Shown here piece after piece: positions 20,471 to 32,230 of a stretch of DNA of 64,000 bases. The notes beneath the pieces are model-generated. The model did not search any database and was not told the DNA's origin. It was given only the letters and a program-made list of their open reading frames with translations. Each line of letters opens with the position of its first letter. Positions within the stretch are counted from its first letter, which is position 1. Source of the DNA: Vibrio alfacsensis (GTDB lineage Bacteria > Pseudomonadota > Gammaproteobacteria > Enterobacterales > Vibrionaceae); the NCBI RefSeq assembly GCF_003544875.1, contig NZ_CP032093.1, positions 2,790,001 through 2,854,000 of the forward strand. The letters run 5' to 3'. Both the position numbers and the translations under genes were made by a program.

Positions 20471-21175
20471 TTATCCCGCAGCTCGCACAAAGGCGCTTAA
20501 CCTCTCACTGCCATGTTGTTCCGTTAACTCTGCAATGTCCCCAACGGCTTCAACTTGACCGTCTGCGACAAAGGCAAAATGGCTCGCTATCGCTCTTGCA
20601 TCACTCAGATGATGAGTCACCATTAGCACAGTAATACTGCGCTCCGCAGCAAGTTGTTTGACTAATGCCAACATCTCTTCTCGAAGAACAGGATCCAACG
20701 CAGAAAAAGGCTCGTCCAACAACCACATTGGATGAGGCTGAACGAAACAACGAGCAAGTGCCACGCGTTGACGTTGTCCACCAGAAAGGTGCTCTGGTAA
20801 ACGGTCGAGGTATTCTGCAACGCCTACCTGCTCTGCGGCTTGCTCAACGAGAAGCTTTTGGTCTATCGTAAGCTTTAGCCCTGGGTGCAGTCCCAGCCCA
20901 ATGTTTTCTCTCACCGATAGATGCGCAAACAAATTGTGTTCTTGAAATAGCATGGAAAAAGGGCGTAGGAACGGCGCCTTACCTAAAACAGATTCACCAT
21001 TCACCAAAATGTTACCCTGATCGGGTTTGATAAACCCAGCTACCAGCGCTAACAAGGTCGACTTACCCGCACCGCTTGGTCCCATCAGCGATACAATTTG
21101 TCCACGCTTGATCTCTAGCTCAAAACGAAATCGCTCACGTTGATAGGTGTACAGCACGTCATCTAACACTAACAT
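20471..21175 (-). CDS. thiQ: Thiamine ABC transporter ATP-binding protein ThiQ
   Basis: ATPase of the thiamine/TPP importer. The 234-residue protein shows Walker A GPSGAGKST, signature LSGGQRQRVALAR and Walker B WLLDEPFSALD, then the H-loop VTHHLSDA. The ATG at 21175 overlaps the thiP stop by one base (TGATG); a GTG one codon earlier is possible. It is the third gene of thiBPQ under the TPP riboswitch. Confidence 0.94.
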   Translation of the reverse strand: MLVLDDVLYTYQRERFRFELEIKRGQIVSLMGPSGAGKSTLLALVAGFIKPDQGNILVNGESVLGKAPFLRPFSMLFQEHNLFAHLSVRENIGLGLHPGLKLTIDQKLLVEQAAEQVGVAEYLDRLPEHLSGGQRQRVALARCFVQPHPMWLLDEPFSALDPVLREEMLALVKQLAAERSITVLMVTHHLSDARAIASHFAFVADGQVEAVGDIAELTEQHGSERLSAFVRAAG

Positions 21176-22761
21176 CACGCTTTCCCCTTAGCTTTCAATA
21201 CTTTTTCAATCACAGTAAAACAACCCACGCTGAGTAATAACAAGGTGACAGAAACAACGGCCGCGGCATCCATTTGGTAACTGCCGAGCAATTGGAATAG
21301 GTACAAAGGTAATGTTCTAAACTCTTGTCCACCAAACAAAGCAATCGCACTCAAGTCACCAATTGCAAACATAAAGCTCACCGCAAATGCATGTGCAAAA
21401 GGCTTGCGTAGCGCTTGCCATTCCACCACTTTAAAACGTTGCCAACCACGCATCCCTAAACTGGCACAAACATATTGATATTGCTGCTCTATATGCAACA
21501 TTGGTTGGGATAACGTTTTAATGACATACGGCAAAGCCATCAGTGCATTCACCAGAATCACAATCAAAAAGGCTAAGCTGAATACATCAGTAAAGGAACG
21601 TAACAGTAAAAACAAACCGGTGCTAATCACCAAGCCCGGTGTCACCAAAATGATGGTGCCAATCAGTTCAATCTGATCGGCGCGGGTATTTTTGTTTTGC
21701 AAGCGCCAACGTCGGCTGGTGAGTAAAATCGAAACGCCTGCGGCAACCGCTAGTAAGCTCGCAAACACGGCGACTTTGAGCGAATTGAACAGTGCAGACC
21801 AAAAACGTTCATCCCTTAATACGTGCCATACTTGTTCATTAACCCCGCTAATGAACACCATCAAAAGTGGCGGTATCACGAGTAAAAAGGCACCTATGAT
21901 CCAAAAGCTATCCCAAGCTTTTGACCACCCATGATCCCTCGTTAAATATTGCTGTACTGATGTACTACCAACGCTGATGGAAACTGGCTTCGTCAACTTT
22001 TGTACGCCAATTGCTAACAAGCCACAAAGTAACATCTGCCACAGAGCCAATAGCGCCCCAGTCTGCAAATCAAAGTCAAATTTAATCGCTTGATAAATAG
22101 CGAGTTCAATTGTGGTCGATTTCGGTCCACCACCCAACGCCATCACTGTTGCAAAGCTCGTAAAGCAAAGCATAAATACCAAACCGCATACATGTGGTAT
22201 TTGCTGGCGTAAACGAGGCCATTCAACCCAGCGAAACTTATCCCAATGACTCATGCCAAGATGCGCACACAACTTATGCTGTTCGGAAGGTATCGACTCT
22301 AGGGCCTGCAAAAGTAAACGAGCGGCATAAGGCATATTAAAAAACACATGAGCGAGCAAAATACCGTTCAGGCCATAGATAGAAAAAGGTAATTCAGAAT
22401 CCACACTGTGCAGCCAATTCGCGATCGCTCCGCTATTGCCGTATATCGCCAGTAGGCCAAATACACCGACCAAAACCGGCAAAACCAAAGTGGACGCAAA
22501 CAATTTTAAGAGCATTGACTTGCCATAAAACTCACGTCGAGAAAGTGAATGCGCGACGGGAATCGCAAAGCCAACGCTCAGCACGGTAGAAAGGAATGCT
22601 TGATAGAAACTGAATTTAGTCACGTGTTGATAATATGGGTCCTCCCAAATCATCGACACATTAAGAGATGGCGCTTGAACAATAAGCGCACCAAGCGCAG
22701 AAATAACAAAGGCCGCGATAAGCATCGCGACCCCAAGACCGATTTTCGGAACAGAATTCAT
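21175..22761 (-). CDS. thiP: Thiamine ABC transporter permease ThiP
   Basis: Inner membrane channel of the thiamine importer. The 528-residue protein is a tandem duplication of the binding-protein-dependent permease domain, with about twelve hydrophobic spans and two EAA-type loops (around ALESIPSEQHKLCAHLGMS and ASLGMRGWQRFKVVEW) that dock onto ThiQ. It starts one base after the thiB stop, so the operon is tightly packed. Confidence 0.95.
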   Translation of the reverse strand: MNSVPKIGLGVAMLIAAFVISALGALIVQAPSLNVSMIWEDPYYQHVTKFSFYQAFLSTVLSVGFAIPVAHSLSRREFYGKSMLLKLFASTLVLPVLVGVFGLLAIYGNSGAIANWLHSVDSELPFSIYGLNGILLAHVFFNMPYAARLLLQALESIPSEQHKLCAHLGMSHWDKFRWVEWPRLRQQIPHVCGLVFMLCFTSFATVMALGGGPKSTTIELAIYQAIKFDFDLQTGALLALWQMLLCGLLAIGVQKLTKPVSISVGSTSVQQYLTRDHGWSKAWDSFWIIGAFLLVIPPLLMVFISGVNEQVWHVLRDERFWSALFNSLKVAVFASLLAVAAGVSILLTSRRWRLQNKNTRADQIELIGTIILVTPGLVISTGLFLLLRSFTDVFSLAFLIVILVNALMALPYVIKTLSQPMLHIEQQYQYVCASLGMRGWQRFKVVEWQALRKPFAHAFAVSFMFAIGDLSAIALFGGQEFRTLPLYLFQLLGSYQMDAAAVVSVTLLLLSVGCFTVIEKVLKAKGKA

Positions 22762-22762
22762 A

Positions 22763-23755
22763 TTAGAACGTCAGTGCGCTTTGCCATTCACGAATCCAAG
22801 AACGACGATGGTTTGCCACGTCGTCAGCGCTAAAACTCAATGGCTTACTTGGAACGCTTAAGGTTTCAAAGCCTGTTGGTAACTCAACATCCGTAACAGG
22901 ATACATCCAGTTTCCTGTTGGCATTGTCGATTGGAATTCATCACTCAGAATGAAACTCATGAATTCATCCGCTAACTCTGGATTCTTCGTTCCCTTTACC
23001 TTAGCCGCCACTTCCACCTGCATATAGTGTCCCTCAGAAAAATTCGCGCTCGCATATTTAGCGTCATTTTCCGCAATCAAGTGATAGGCTGGCGACGTAG
23101 TGTAGGACAGCACTAAATCCGACTCGCCATTTAGGAACATTGAATACGCTTCCGACCAACCTTTCGTCACCGTCACCGTTTTACTAGCTAACTGTTTCCA
23201 CGCTTGAGTGGCCTCATCGCCGTAAATCGATTTCATCCACAACATCAAACCTTGCCCTGGTGTTGAAGTGCGAGGGTCTTGGTATATCACTTTGATATCA
23301 TCACGCTCTTCCACCAGTTCTTTCATACTTTTAGGCGGATTCGTCAATTTCTCTTTGTTGTATACAAACGCAAAATAACCGTAGTCATATGGTACAAAGG
23401 TTTTGTCATTCCAACCATTAGGCAGCGTAGTATTTGAGGTATCAACATTGTGCTCAACAAGCAAACCTGTCTTTTTCGCTTCTGCTACGAGGTTGTTATC
23501 TAAACCCAATACAATGTCTGCTTTCGTTCTGCTTCCCTCAAGACGAAGACGGTTGAGAATTGAAACACCGTCATCCAATGCAACGAAGTTTACGTCACAA
23601 CCGCATTTCGCTTCGAACGCTTGTTCGACTTTAGGACCCGGGCCCCAGTCAGCGGCAAAAGAGTCGTAGGTATAGACAGTTAAGGTGTTTTCAGCGGCCA
23701 GCGCTGACGTAGAAGTGATCGCGGTAAGGGTAATCAGGCTAAGAGTGGCTTTCAC
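22763..23755 (-). CDS. thiB: Thiamine ABC transporter periplasmic binding protein ThiB
   Basis: Binds thiamine, its monophosphate and diphosphate for delivery to ThiPQ. I chose the GTG at 23755 as the start: it is preceded by GGAGAGCGAGCA at good spacing and gives 330 residues beginning with a clean signal peptide ending SALAA. An ATG at 23785 would add ten residues. The mature part has the family core LTVYTYDSFAADWGPGPKVE, DVVLGLDNN-type (DIVLGLDNNL) and SYTTSPAYH. It is the first gene after the TPP riboswitch. Confidence 0.93.
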   Translation of the reverse strand: MKATLSLITLTAITSTSALAAENTLTVYTYDSFAADWGPGPKVEQAFEAKCGCDVNFVALDDGVSILNRLRLEGSRTKADIVLGLDNNLVAEAKKTGLLVEHNVDTSNTTLPNGWNDKTFVPYDYGYFAFVYNKEKLTNPPKSMKELVEERDDIKVIYQDPRTSTPGQGLMLWMKSIYGDEATQAWKQLASKTVTVTKGWSEAYSMFLNGESDLVLSYTTSPAYHLIAENDAKYASANFSEGHYMQVEVAAKVKGTKNPELADEFMSFILSDEFQSTMPTGNWMYPVTDVELPTGFETLSVPSKPLSFSADDVANHRRSWIREWQSALTF

Positions 23756-23835
23756 TGCTCGCTCTCCATTTACAAGGATAAACATGAGTGGAGCGGCACA
23801 GGTTTGAGGTGATATTTAGGACTTCCAATATCCAG

Positions 23836-23969
23836 ACTCAATTCCTACGCCAGCATTATCTGGTTCAGGTGATACGGGTCCCTAGCTGTTCAACAATATG
23901 GAACAATTTGGTCTCAGCGCCCAATCGTATTGATCTTTTCAATACTAATGGGTTTGCTCCCCGATGAGT
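23836..23969 (-). promoter_or_regulatory. TPP riboswitch (THI element) upstream of thiBPQ
   Basis: Read on the minus strand the segment contains the conserved TPP aptamer: a P1 helix ACTCA / TGAGT, a GGGGAGC strand, the pyrimidine-sensing CTGAGA motif inside GGGCGCTGAGACC, and the pyrophosphate-binding arm ACCTGAACCAGATAATGCTGGCGTAGGAA. The longest of these is quoted in part only by its key motifs CTGAGA, ACCTGA and GCGTAGG. It lies about 80 bases ahead of the thiB start. Rising TPP should switch the transporter operon off. With the thiB start close by, control of translation or of transcript elongation are both possible. Confidence 0.95.
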
Positions 23970-24010
23970 TGGATGGATTGTAAAGGTATTTGAGTGGTTA
24001 CACAATCAGC

Positions 24011-24643
24011 TCACGAGCGCTGATCATACCCCCAACGAGGCACTAAACCTTGCTCTATGCCGAGGTGATCAAGAATCCTCGCCACCATAAAATCAACTAA
24101 ATCTTCAATGCTCTTAGGCTGATGATAAAAACCAGGAGCTGCCGGCATAATCGTCACGCCCATCTGTGATAACTTGTGCATATTCTCAAGGTGTAGTGTC
24201 GAAAATGGCGTCTCTCGAACAACCAGCAATAATTGCCCGCGTTCTTTCATTACGACGTCTGCCGCTCGCTCAATCAGGTTATCAGACATGCCATGTGCTA
24301 TTGCTGCAACGCTGCCAGCAGAACAAGGGCAAACCACCATTTGCTTAGGTGCCGCCGAGCCAGAAGCCACCGGAGAAAACCAATCATCTTTGCCACACAC
24401 GGTGACGTTATCAGAGTTGCAGTTTAAGTGCTCGACTAACGCTTTTTGAGCCACTTCTGGGCCACTCGGTAATTTCAAACCATGCTCCGTGGCCATCACC
24501 ACTCGAGCCGCTGATGAAATCAAAACATACACGTGATAATCCGCGGCAACTAAACACTCAAGCAGGCGAAGTCCATATGGGGCACCAGAGGCGCCCGTCA
24601 ATGCAAGTGTAATGGCTTTTTTTCGTTGTTGATTTGGCTGCAT
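24011..24643 (-). CDS. ubiX: Flavin prenyltransferase UbiX
   Basis: Attaches a dimethylallyl unit to FMN to make the prenylated FMN cofactor of the decarboxylase UbiD in ubiquinone synthesis. The 210-residue protein starts with the FMN-binding [17 protein letters not shown] (12-28) and has the conserved [17 protein letters not shown] and [13 protein letters not shown] segments and [11 protein letters not shown], which form the prenyl phosphate site. It follows mpl by 9 bases on the same strand. Confidence 0.95.
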   Translation of the reverse strand: MQPNQQRKKAITLALTGASGAPYGLRLLECLVAADYHVYVLISSAARVVMATEHGLKLPSGPEVAQKALVEHLNCNSDNVTVCGKDDWFSPVASGSAAPKQMVVCPCSAGSVAAIAHGMSDNLIERAADVVMKERGQLLLVVRETPFSTLHLENMHKLSQMGVTIMPAAPGFYHQPKSIEDLVDFMVARILDHLGIEQGLVPRWGYDQRS

Positions 24644-24652
24644 GAAATCACA

Positions 24653-26011
24653 CTACCCTTGATGTTTTAGCTGTTCTAACAGCTTGCCATGGATACCGCC
24701 AAATCCGCCGTTACTCATGACAAGGATCTGATCGTCCGGTTGCGCTCGTTCGACAATTTTCTGAACGAAACTGTCCATATCAGCATCAACGAAAGCAGGT
24801 TGCTGGCATTGCTCAGCAATATCATTAACAGACCATTCAATACTGTCAGGTTGGAACAAAAATACTTCATCGGCATCATGCAGAGAAGCAGCAAGCGTAT
24901 CTTTATGGACACCGCGCTTCATCGTAGCAGAACGAGGCTCCAACACGGCAAGGATACGCTTTTTGCCAACTTTGTTACGTAAACCACCTAATGTCAGTTC
25001 AATCGCGGTGGGATGATGGGCAAAATCATCGTAAACGGTTACTCCTTTCTCCTCGCCTTTCAGCTCCAAACGACGTTTGGTATTAATAAAACGACCCAAA
25101 GCCTGACATGCCAATTCCGGTGTAACACCAACATGGCGAGCAGCGGCAATCGCCATTAAGGCATTATCCACATTGTGATCGCCCACAAGGTCCCAATCAA
25201 CAACGCCGACTTTCTCACCGAGCAAAGACACTTCAAATTTTGAGCCATCTAAGACTAACTTGTGCGCTTGCCAATCACCATTTTCACCAGAGTATTGCTT
25301 TTCCGTCCAGCAACCACGTTCGATCACATCTTGCAGCGCCTGATCTTGCTTTGGCGCGAGGATCAAACCATTGCCTGGAACCGTTCGTACGAGATGGTGA
25401 AATTGTCGCTTGATCGCTTCAAGATCGTCGAAGATATCTGCATGATCAAACTCAAGGTTATTCATGATCAGTGTGCGTGGATGGTAATGAACAAACTTAG
25501 ATCGTTTATCAAAAAAAGCACTGTCGTATTCGTCTGCTTCGACAACAAAAAACATGCTTTCGCCAAGTCGAGCCGACAAACCAAAGTTCCCTAGTACGCC
25601 GCCAACTAAAAAGCCAGGTTGATAACCACAATCTTCTAAAATCCACGCAAGCATACTTGATGTGGTGGTTTTACCATGCGTACCTGATACCGCCAGAACC
25701 CAACGATCATGCAGTAAAAATTCTTGTAGCCATTGCGGGCCGGAGGTGTAACGCATGTTGGTATTCAATACATGTTCAACACATGGGTTACCACGACTCA
25801 TCGCATTACCTATCACCACAAGATCCGGTTGTGGATCAAGCTGAGATGGGTCAAAGCCTTCAATAATTTCAATACCTTGAGACTCTAGCAAAGTGCTCAT
25901 CGGTGGATAAACATTGGCATCCGAACCCGTCACTTTATGGCCTAACTGACGCGCTAAAATTGCCGCCCCGCCCATAAACGTGCCGCAGATACCCAAGATA
26001 TGAATGTGCAT
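24653..26011 (-). CDS. mpl: UDP-N-acetylmuramate:tripeptide ligase Mpl
   Basis: Recycles cell wall peptides by joining L-Ala-gamma-D-Glu-meso-DAP to UDP-MurNAc. The 452-residue protein has the N-terminal UDP-binding ICGTFMGG motif (8-15), the ATP loop SGTHGKTTTS (109-118) and the Mur-ligase central motif EADEYDSAFFDKRSKF that is specific for the Mpl branch, then the C-terminal DDFAHHPTA. It lies upstream of ubiX and diverges from fbp, the common Vibrio order. Confidence 0.96.
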   Translation of the reverse strand: MHIHILGICGTFMGGAAILARQLGHKVTGSDANVYPPMSTLLESQGIEIIEGFDPSQLDPQPDLVVIGNAMSRGNPCVEHVLNTNMRYTSGPQWLQEFLLHDRWVLAVSGTHGKTTTSSMLAWILEDCGYQPGFLVGGVLGNFGLSARLGESMFFVVEADEYDSAFFDKRSKFVHYHPRTLIMNNLEFDHADIFDDLEAIKRQFHHLVRTVPGNGLILAPKQDQALQDVIERGCWTEKQYSGENGDWQAHKLVLDGSKFEVSLLGEKVGVVDWDLVGDHNVDNALMAIAAARHVGVTPELACQALGRFINTKRRLELKGEEKGVTVYDDFAHHPTAIELTLGGLRNKVGKKRILAVLEPRSATMKRGVHKDTLAASLHDADEVFLFQPDSIEWSVNDIAEQCQQPAFVDADMDSFVQKIVERAQPDDQILVMSNGGFGGIHGKLLEQLKHQG

Positions 26012-27336
<1,325 letters not shown>

Positions 27337-27355
27337 ACATTCGTGACCTTTGTCC

Positions 27356-27386
27356 AACGCAGTAGGTGTTTACCTGCTGCGTTTTT
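27356..27386 (+). terminator. Terminator after fbp
   Basis: The stem ACGCAGTAGGT / ACCTGCTGCGT has one U-G wobble and a 4-base loop, followed by T5, 20 bases after the fbp stop. Confidence 0.8.
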
Positions 27387-27460
27387 GTGGCTAAAGTAAA
27401 ATGCTGAAATGTTAGCCAGATTGAGTCCACACTCAATCGTCAATGAAAAGGAATATTCAA

Positions 27461-27991
27461 ATGAGCTTAAACAACGTGCCAGCAGGTAAGTCGCTACCTG
27501 AAGATATCTATGTCGTTATCGAGATCCCTGCCAACGCAGACCCAATCAAATACGAAGTAGATAAAGACACTGGTGCTGTATTTGTCGACCGTTTCATGTC
27601 TGCACCTATGTTCTACCCATGTAACTATGGCTACGTGAACGATACACTTTCTCTTGATGGCGATCCGGTGGATGTTCTCGTCCCAACCCCTTACCCTCTG
27701 ATGCCTGGCTCTGTCATTCGTTGCCGCCCTGTTGGCGTATTAAAGATGACGGATGAATCAGGAGAAGATGCGAAAGTCTTCGCTGTGCCGCATTCAAAAA
27801 TCTCAAAAGAGTATGAGCACATCCAAGATGTGGGCGACATCCCTGAGTTACTCAAAGCCCAAATTACACAGTTTTTTGAACGTTACAAAGAGCTTGAAGC
27901 AGGTAAATGGGTGAAAGTGGATGGCTGGGCTGATGTCGAAGCGGCAAAAGCTGAAATCGTTGAATCTTACGAGCGCGCACAGATCAAATAG
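27461..27991 (+). CDS. ppa: Inorganic pyrophosphatase Ppa
   Basis: Hydrolyses pyrophosphate and so drives biosynthetic reactions, including the ATP sulfurylase step of the cys genes in this window. From the ATG at 27461 it has 176 residues, the E. coli length, and nearly the same sequence. The signature DGDPVDVLV gives metal ligands D66, D68 and D71. An in-frame ATG at 27443 lies in the AAAAGGAA ribosome binding site region and is not the start. Confidence 0.97.
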   Translation: MSLNNVPAGKSLPEDIYVVIEIPANADPIKYEVDKDTGAVFVDRFMSAPMFYPCNYGYVNDTLSLDGDPVDVLVPTPYPLMPGSVIRCRPVGVLKMTDESGEDAKVFAVPHSKISKEYEHIQDVGDIPELLKAQITQFFERYKELEAGKWVKVDGWADVEAAKAEIVESYERAQIK

Positions 27992-28042
27992 GCACGTCTT
28001 GACGCATTGAATCAGTCAGATAAATGCACGAGAAAGACAATC

Positions 28043-28072
28043 AAAAAGAGCTGCGATTATACAGCTCTTTTT
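28043..28072. terminator. Bidirectional terminator between ppa and ytfP
   Basis: An 11-bp stem (AAAAAGAGCTG / CAGCTCTTTTT) with an 8-base loop between two convergent genes, with A and T tracts on both sides. Confidence 0.85.
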
Positions 28073-28089
28073 AATGAATACTTAACGAT

Positions 28090-28437
28090 TTAAACTCGTT
28101 GACACCAATCGCCAGAAGCGATCTCATCACTCAACTGTTCCGCGTCCTGGTATAGATAAATCCAAGCTTGTCCAAATGGCGTCACAATGGTTTCACGATG
28201 GTATTCAACAGGCACATCCTCAAGCTTATCAAGCTCAATCAATGTTTCCTCGTTAATCAAATACACTTCCCCTTGAATTGACTTTTGTCCGACAGAAAGT
28301 GCCGGATAAGGCCCCAGATCATACAAAGCAAACTGAGGCTCGGTTTGGTGATGGCCAAGAAATTGAGCGGTGCTCAAATAGTGATGATTGCTTTCCCCAC
28401 TACGCAACGTTCCATATACAAACACTAAATGCTGCAT
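28090..28437 (-). CDS. ytfP: YtfP, gamma-glutamylcyclotransferase-fold protein
   Basis: A 115-residue protein of the GGCT-like/AIG2 fold. It has the substrate-loop motif VYGTLRSGESNHHYL near the N terminus and QGEVYLINEETLIELDKLE in the middle, where the fold's catalytic Glu is expected. The activity of the YtfP branch is not established. The ATG at 28437 follows AAGGAGTCGTG; a GTG one codon earlier is less likely. It lies 25 bases after tamB in the same order as in E. coli (ytfM-ytfN-ytfP). Confidence 0.92.
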   Translation of the reverse strand: MQHLVFVYGTLRSGESNHHYLSTAQFLGHHQTEPQFALYDLGPYPALSVGQKSIQGEVYLINEETLIELDKLEDVPVEYHRETIVTPFGQAWIYLYQDAEQLSDEIASGDWCQRV

Positions 28438-28465
28438 CACGACTCCTTATTTTTTGACCCAATGC

Positions 28466-31400
28466 TCAATCAAACTCAAATTGATATAGTAAGTCCACGG
28501 CGCTATCAACGCCAGACACCGCTTCAACATACAAGTCTTTCATCAGACGATAACGCACGGTAAATTCACCCAGAGAGCTAAAGATCCCCACGCCGTACTT
28601 CACTTGTAAGCCTGGAAGAATATAGCCACTAACCGTCACTTGTGAGTCATCACCAGAGCCAGCCGTATCTAACTGCAAGTCTTGTACTCCAAAGGCTTCA
28701 CCAATCTCACCGACCACTTTACCGCTCTTCGCAAGGCTCAAACCAATCAAGGTGGTGGTCATCGCATTGCCACCCGACTCCGCATCGATATCTTGACCTC
28801 GTAATAGATAAGATAGTGCATTTGCTTGCGGCATGGCAGGATCTGAGAAAATTTCTACCGTTGGGTCGCTTGCTGGGCCTGTTACACGTACACCTGCCGT
28901 CACATCATCTTGCGTATTGTCAGGGTTACGGATCGCTTTGATCGAGACGTACGGCTGATCGGCAGGGCCATTCATCATGATCTTACCCTCTTCAATCACC
29001 AAGTCTTGGCCAAAAGAGCGATAGGAACCATCAACGATATTCACCTCACCAACAATAAATGGTCCCTTGTCTTTTTGCGTCACATTGAGGTTACCTTGCA
29101 GCTCACCTTTTAAACCAAACGCTGACAGCTGGAACTCATCACCAATTTTTATGTTGATGTCCGTTTCAACGTTAAATGGCAATGCAGGTTCGCCATCGAC
29201 CGGTTGCATGTCTTGATTTAAGATCACCGTATCTCGCGAAACACCCACCGCACTTGGTGGCAACTCATCAATGAAAATACGTCCCCAAGGTAAGTTGATA
29301 TTGCCTGTGACTTTCGCCAATTTTGGCGTCACATCAATGGTCATGTCAGGTTCCACCTTGATACGAACCATTGGAGGCATATCCACTTTAAGCTCTTTCG
29401 CAAACACGCGTGCTTTTGTATTCCAATTTTCAAGGTCACGCCAATCGGCATCACCATTAATTTCAAGCTTACCGTCCGGCGTCATAATGCCCGCATCTAA
29501 ATTCGCTTGATGACCAGTAAAGTTAATCGCCACCTTGCCAGAGTTGATATCAATCGGCGTGACTTCCCCTTGCAGTTTCATCTGATCAATCAAGAACTTA
29601 CCGTTTACTTTCGGATGCATCACATCACCAGACAGTGTCAAATCCGTATTCATACTCGCTTTAAATAAGCTGTACTCACCAATCAACGGCGCGAGGAAGT
29701 CTAAATTGAACGTCGATAGCAACACTTTACCGTCAATCGTTGGGCTGTCCGATGACACATCGTTCAATTCAACTTGGCCAGAGAGATCGCCGTTGTCGGT
29801 CACATCAAGAAGCCATTTCGCATTCAATTTATCTTCGGCAAGTTTAGCTTGTAGATTCACGCTATCCCAACCAACCTTAATAGGCTGTTCTAATGCTTGC
29901 TCTACATGACCTTTTGGCAATTCAACATCTAACGTGACTTCCGGTTTGATGTTTGGCGCCCATTTTGCAAACGCATTAGCATTCAACGAGCCTTGTAGTT
30001 TTGTTTCTTGAGGTAAGAATTGCTGTATTTGGTCAAAGTCAAAGTTCGTAATGGCGAGTTTCGCTTCGCCACTCTTACCCACACTGATGTTTTCGGTTAA
30101 ACACACTTTAGAGTTTGCTTGCAACCAACAATGCGCTTGTACATCCGTGATTTGCTTATCGATGTTCACTTTAACGGATGTCGATTTTTGTAACGTCCAA
30201 GGGCCTTGAGGGGTGCTTAAGGTGAGACGACGCAAAGCACCATCCCATATCATTTCTGGTTTTTGTTTAAACGTCCCCTCAATTTCAAGGCTGCTCGAAA
30301 CAATGTCTGATACCACATCTAATGTAAGTTGATGTAGCTTCTCATCTCCGGAAAGTTCGAGATCAGCACGATCAATCACAACGTCATCATAAGCAATATT
30401 CGTTGCGATCAAACTGACATCCGCTTTTGGCGCAGGCAAAGGCATCACATCCCCTTTTAAGGTAATGCTTTCCACTTTCGCTTGTTGCTGCCAATCGAGT
30501 TGATTCAGCGCAAGATCGACATTGATATCGGGCTGCTTTAAGCTTCCTCGTAATGCCACTGCACCATTCATTTTACCGCTAAGGTCTGGCACACTTTTCG
30601 AAAAATCAGGGAAGTTAACCTCAACATCCATCATGATCTGTTTGTCGATTTTTCCTTTCGCACGCAATTTATTAGGGCCATGAGATAACGCTAACCCTTG
30701 GGTGTTAAGCTGGATATCCTCGCCTTTACCATTTTTATCCGACGCCTCTAACTGTCCCTCTATGTTCAGAGGGTAGCCACGCAAAATACCGTCAATATCC
30801 AGTTTAGGTAGGTTGACTTGCCACCCACCTTGCTCAGTGAGGGATCCCGATGTCGACAAGCTACCACTGATATCACCCTCGGCTTCTTGCCATTGTAACC
30901 CTGGCTGAATGTTCTTCAGGTTCAAATCCGCTTGCCAGTTGATTGGAGCAGCCCAATTTGCCATCACCTTACCTGAAAGCTCACCACCCAATGTTTTTAC
31001 AACCAAACGGTCTAAATCAATCTGCTCAAGCGTGCCTTTACCATTTAGCGTGACGTCAACATCAGGCATATCTTTACCCGAGGCCTTAGTTTCTAAGTTC
31101 ACCGCATAGCCATTGAGCGAACCTTTGGCTGTAAGATTCGGAACCTCGACTTGATAATCACTTTTACCTCTTAATGGCCACTGAGCTGCTACCTCTTTTA
31201 GATGGATATCAAATGGCAGCTCACTTTTAAGCGGCTGAACTTGGCCATCGATCTTCGCTTTAACCCGATCCGACAACGTCGCTTCAATAGACAAATCCCC
31301 AACCGATCCCGAAGCAGACAACGATAGTTTTTGACCTTTTACGTCCTCTTGCTTAATCAAAGCATCGATCTGAGCCTGTATTGGATAGTCCGCAGAGAGC

Positions 31401-32230
31401 GTCACTTGAGTGCTTAACTGCCCTTCCACTTCTGGCATATCAAGTTCAAGTGTTTTTACCTCAACCTGGTCACCACCCGCTTTCGCTTCAAGACCTAGGT
31501 GATGAACAACGACTGGTGTATCACCCGCAAGTTTAAAGTCATGAATGTCTAAGCGTTTGGCTTCGACGGTTAATGGAATCCAAACTTCAGGCAATACAAT
31601 GTCTTTTGGCTCCGACTCTGCTTTGGGTTTCGAAGCGGTATCTGCTTTAGGCGTGTCTTCACTCGGTGCTAACGCAATATTTATCGTTTTTAATGCCGTA
31701 GGCGCAATCACCAAGCGATCGCCTTGCATCGACAACGCTGTGGAAAACGCTTGCCAATCAATATGATTGCCCAAAATGTTCAGTTTAATGTCGTTGAAAC
31801 TGACGTTGTTGATGAAAATAGGTACTGGCGTGCTCACCGAACGTAATGGCGGCGTCTCTTCAACGGGCGCATCCGATGGTGGCAATTCAGGCATTTGAAA
31901 ATTCACGCCCTCCAATGCAAGCTCATCCACACACACTTTAGGGTCGGTCAAACAACGAAAGTTAATCGCTAACTCTAAACGTTCAACGTTGGCATCAATG
32001 TTTAAAGACTCATCGACAAAGCTAACCCCTTTCAGCTCAAAACGAGGAAATAATGAACCTTGAATGGATTCGACTTTCAGTTGAGGTAGCGCTTTTTCTG
32101 CTCCCCACAATGCCAATTTTAGGCCTGGGTGAGTAAACAATACCGTTGCAATAAAGATCGTTACTAGCAGCAATAGACTCAGTAAACCTAGCGAGAACCA
32201 TTTGCTCCACTTAAGCATCATTTTGATCAT
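28466..32230 (-). CDS. tamB: Translocation and assembly module protein TamB
   Basis: AsmA-like inner-membrane-anchored protein that spans the periplasm, partners TamA, and contributes to lipid transport and outer membrane protein assembly. The 1254-residue protein has an N-terminal signal anchor (about 10-32), a long beta-taco region of repeated amphipathic strands rich in Asp, Lys and Leu, and the C-terminal DUF490 domain (about 900-1254) with GEVNIVDGSYRSFGQDLVIE and the final aromatic beta strand ending YQFEFD. It overlaps the tamA stop by 4 nt (ATGA). The length is close to E. coli TamB (1259). Confidence 0.96.
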   Translation of the reverse strand: MIKMMLKWSKWFSLGLLSLLLLVTIFIATVLFTHPGLKLALWGAEKALPQLKVESIQGSLFPRFELKGVSFVDESLNIDANVERLELAINFRCLTDPKVCVDELALEGVNFQMPELPPSDAPVEETPPLRSVSTPVPIFINNVSFNDIKLNILGNHIDWQAFSTALSMQGDRLVIAPTALKTINIALAPSEDTPKADTASKPKAESEPKDIVLPEVWIPLTVEAKRLDIHDFKLAGDTPVVVHHLGLEAKAGGDQVEVKTLELDMPEVEGQLSTQVTLSADYPIQAQIDALIKQEDVKGQKLSLSASGSVGDLSIEATLSDRVKAKIDGQVQPLKSELPFDIHLKEVAAQWPLRGKSDYQVEVPNLTAKGSLNGYAVNLETKASGKDMPDVDVTLNGKGTLEQIDLDRLVVKTLGGELSGKVMANWAAPINWQADLNLKNIQPGLQWQEAEGDISGSLSTSGSLTEQGGWQVNLPKLDIDGILRGYPLNIEGQLEASDKNGKGEDIQLNTQGLALSHGPNKLRAKGKIDKQIMMDVEVNFPDFSKSVPDLSGKMNGAVALRGSLKQPDINVDLALNQLDWQQQAKVESITLKGDVMPLPAPKADVSLIATNIAYDDVVIDRADLELSGDEKLHQLTLDVVSDIVSSSLEIEGTFKQKPEMIWDGALRRLTLSTPQGPWTLQKSTSVKVNIDKQITDVQAHCWLQANSKVCLTENISVGKSGEAKLAITNFDFDQIQQFLPQETKLQGSLNANAFAKWAPNIKPEVTLDVELPKGHVEQALEQPIKVGWDSVNLQAKLAEDKLNAKWLLDVTDNGDLSGQVELNDVSSDSPTIDGKVLLSTFNLDFLAPLIGEYSLFKASMNTDLTLSGDVMHPKVNGKFLIDQMKLQGEVTPIDINSGKVAINFTGHQANLDAGIMTPDGKLEINGDADWRDLENWNTKARVFAKELKVDMPPMVRIKVEPDMTIDVTPKLAKVTGNINLPWGRIFIDELPPSAVGVSRDTVILNQDMQPVDGEPALPFNVETDINIKIGDEFQLSAFGLKGELQGNLNVTQKDKGPFIVGEVNIVDGSYRSFGQDLVIEEGKIMMNGPADQPYVSIKAIRNPDNTQDDVTAGVRVTGPASDPTVEIFSDPAMPQANALSYLLRGQDIDAESGGNAMTTTLIGLSLAKSGKVVGEIGEAFGVQDLQLDTAGSGDDSQVTVSGYILPGLQVKYGVGIFSSLGEFTVRYRLMKDLYVEAVSGVDSAVDLLYQFEFD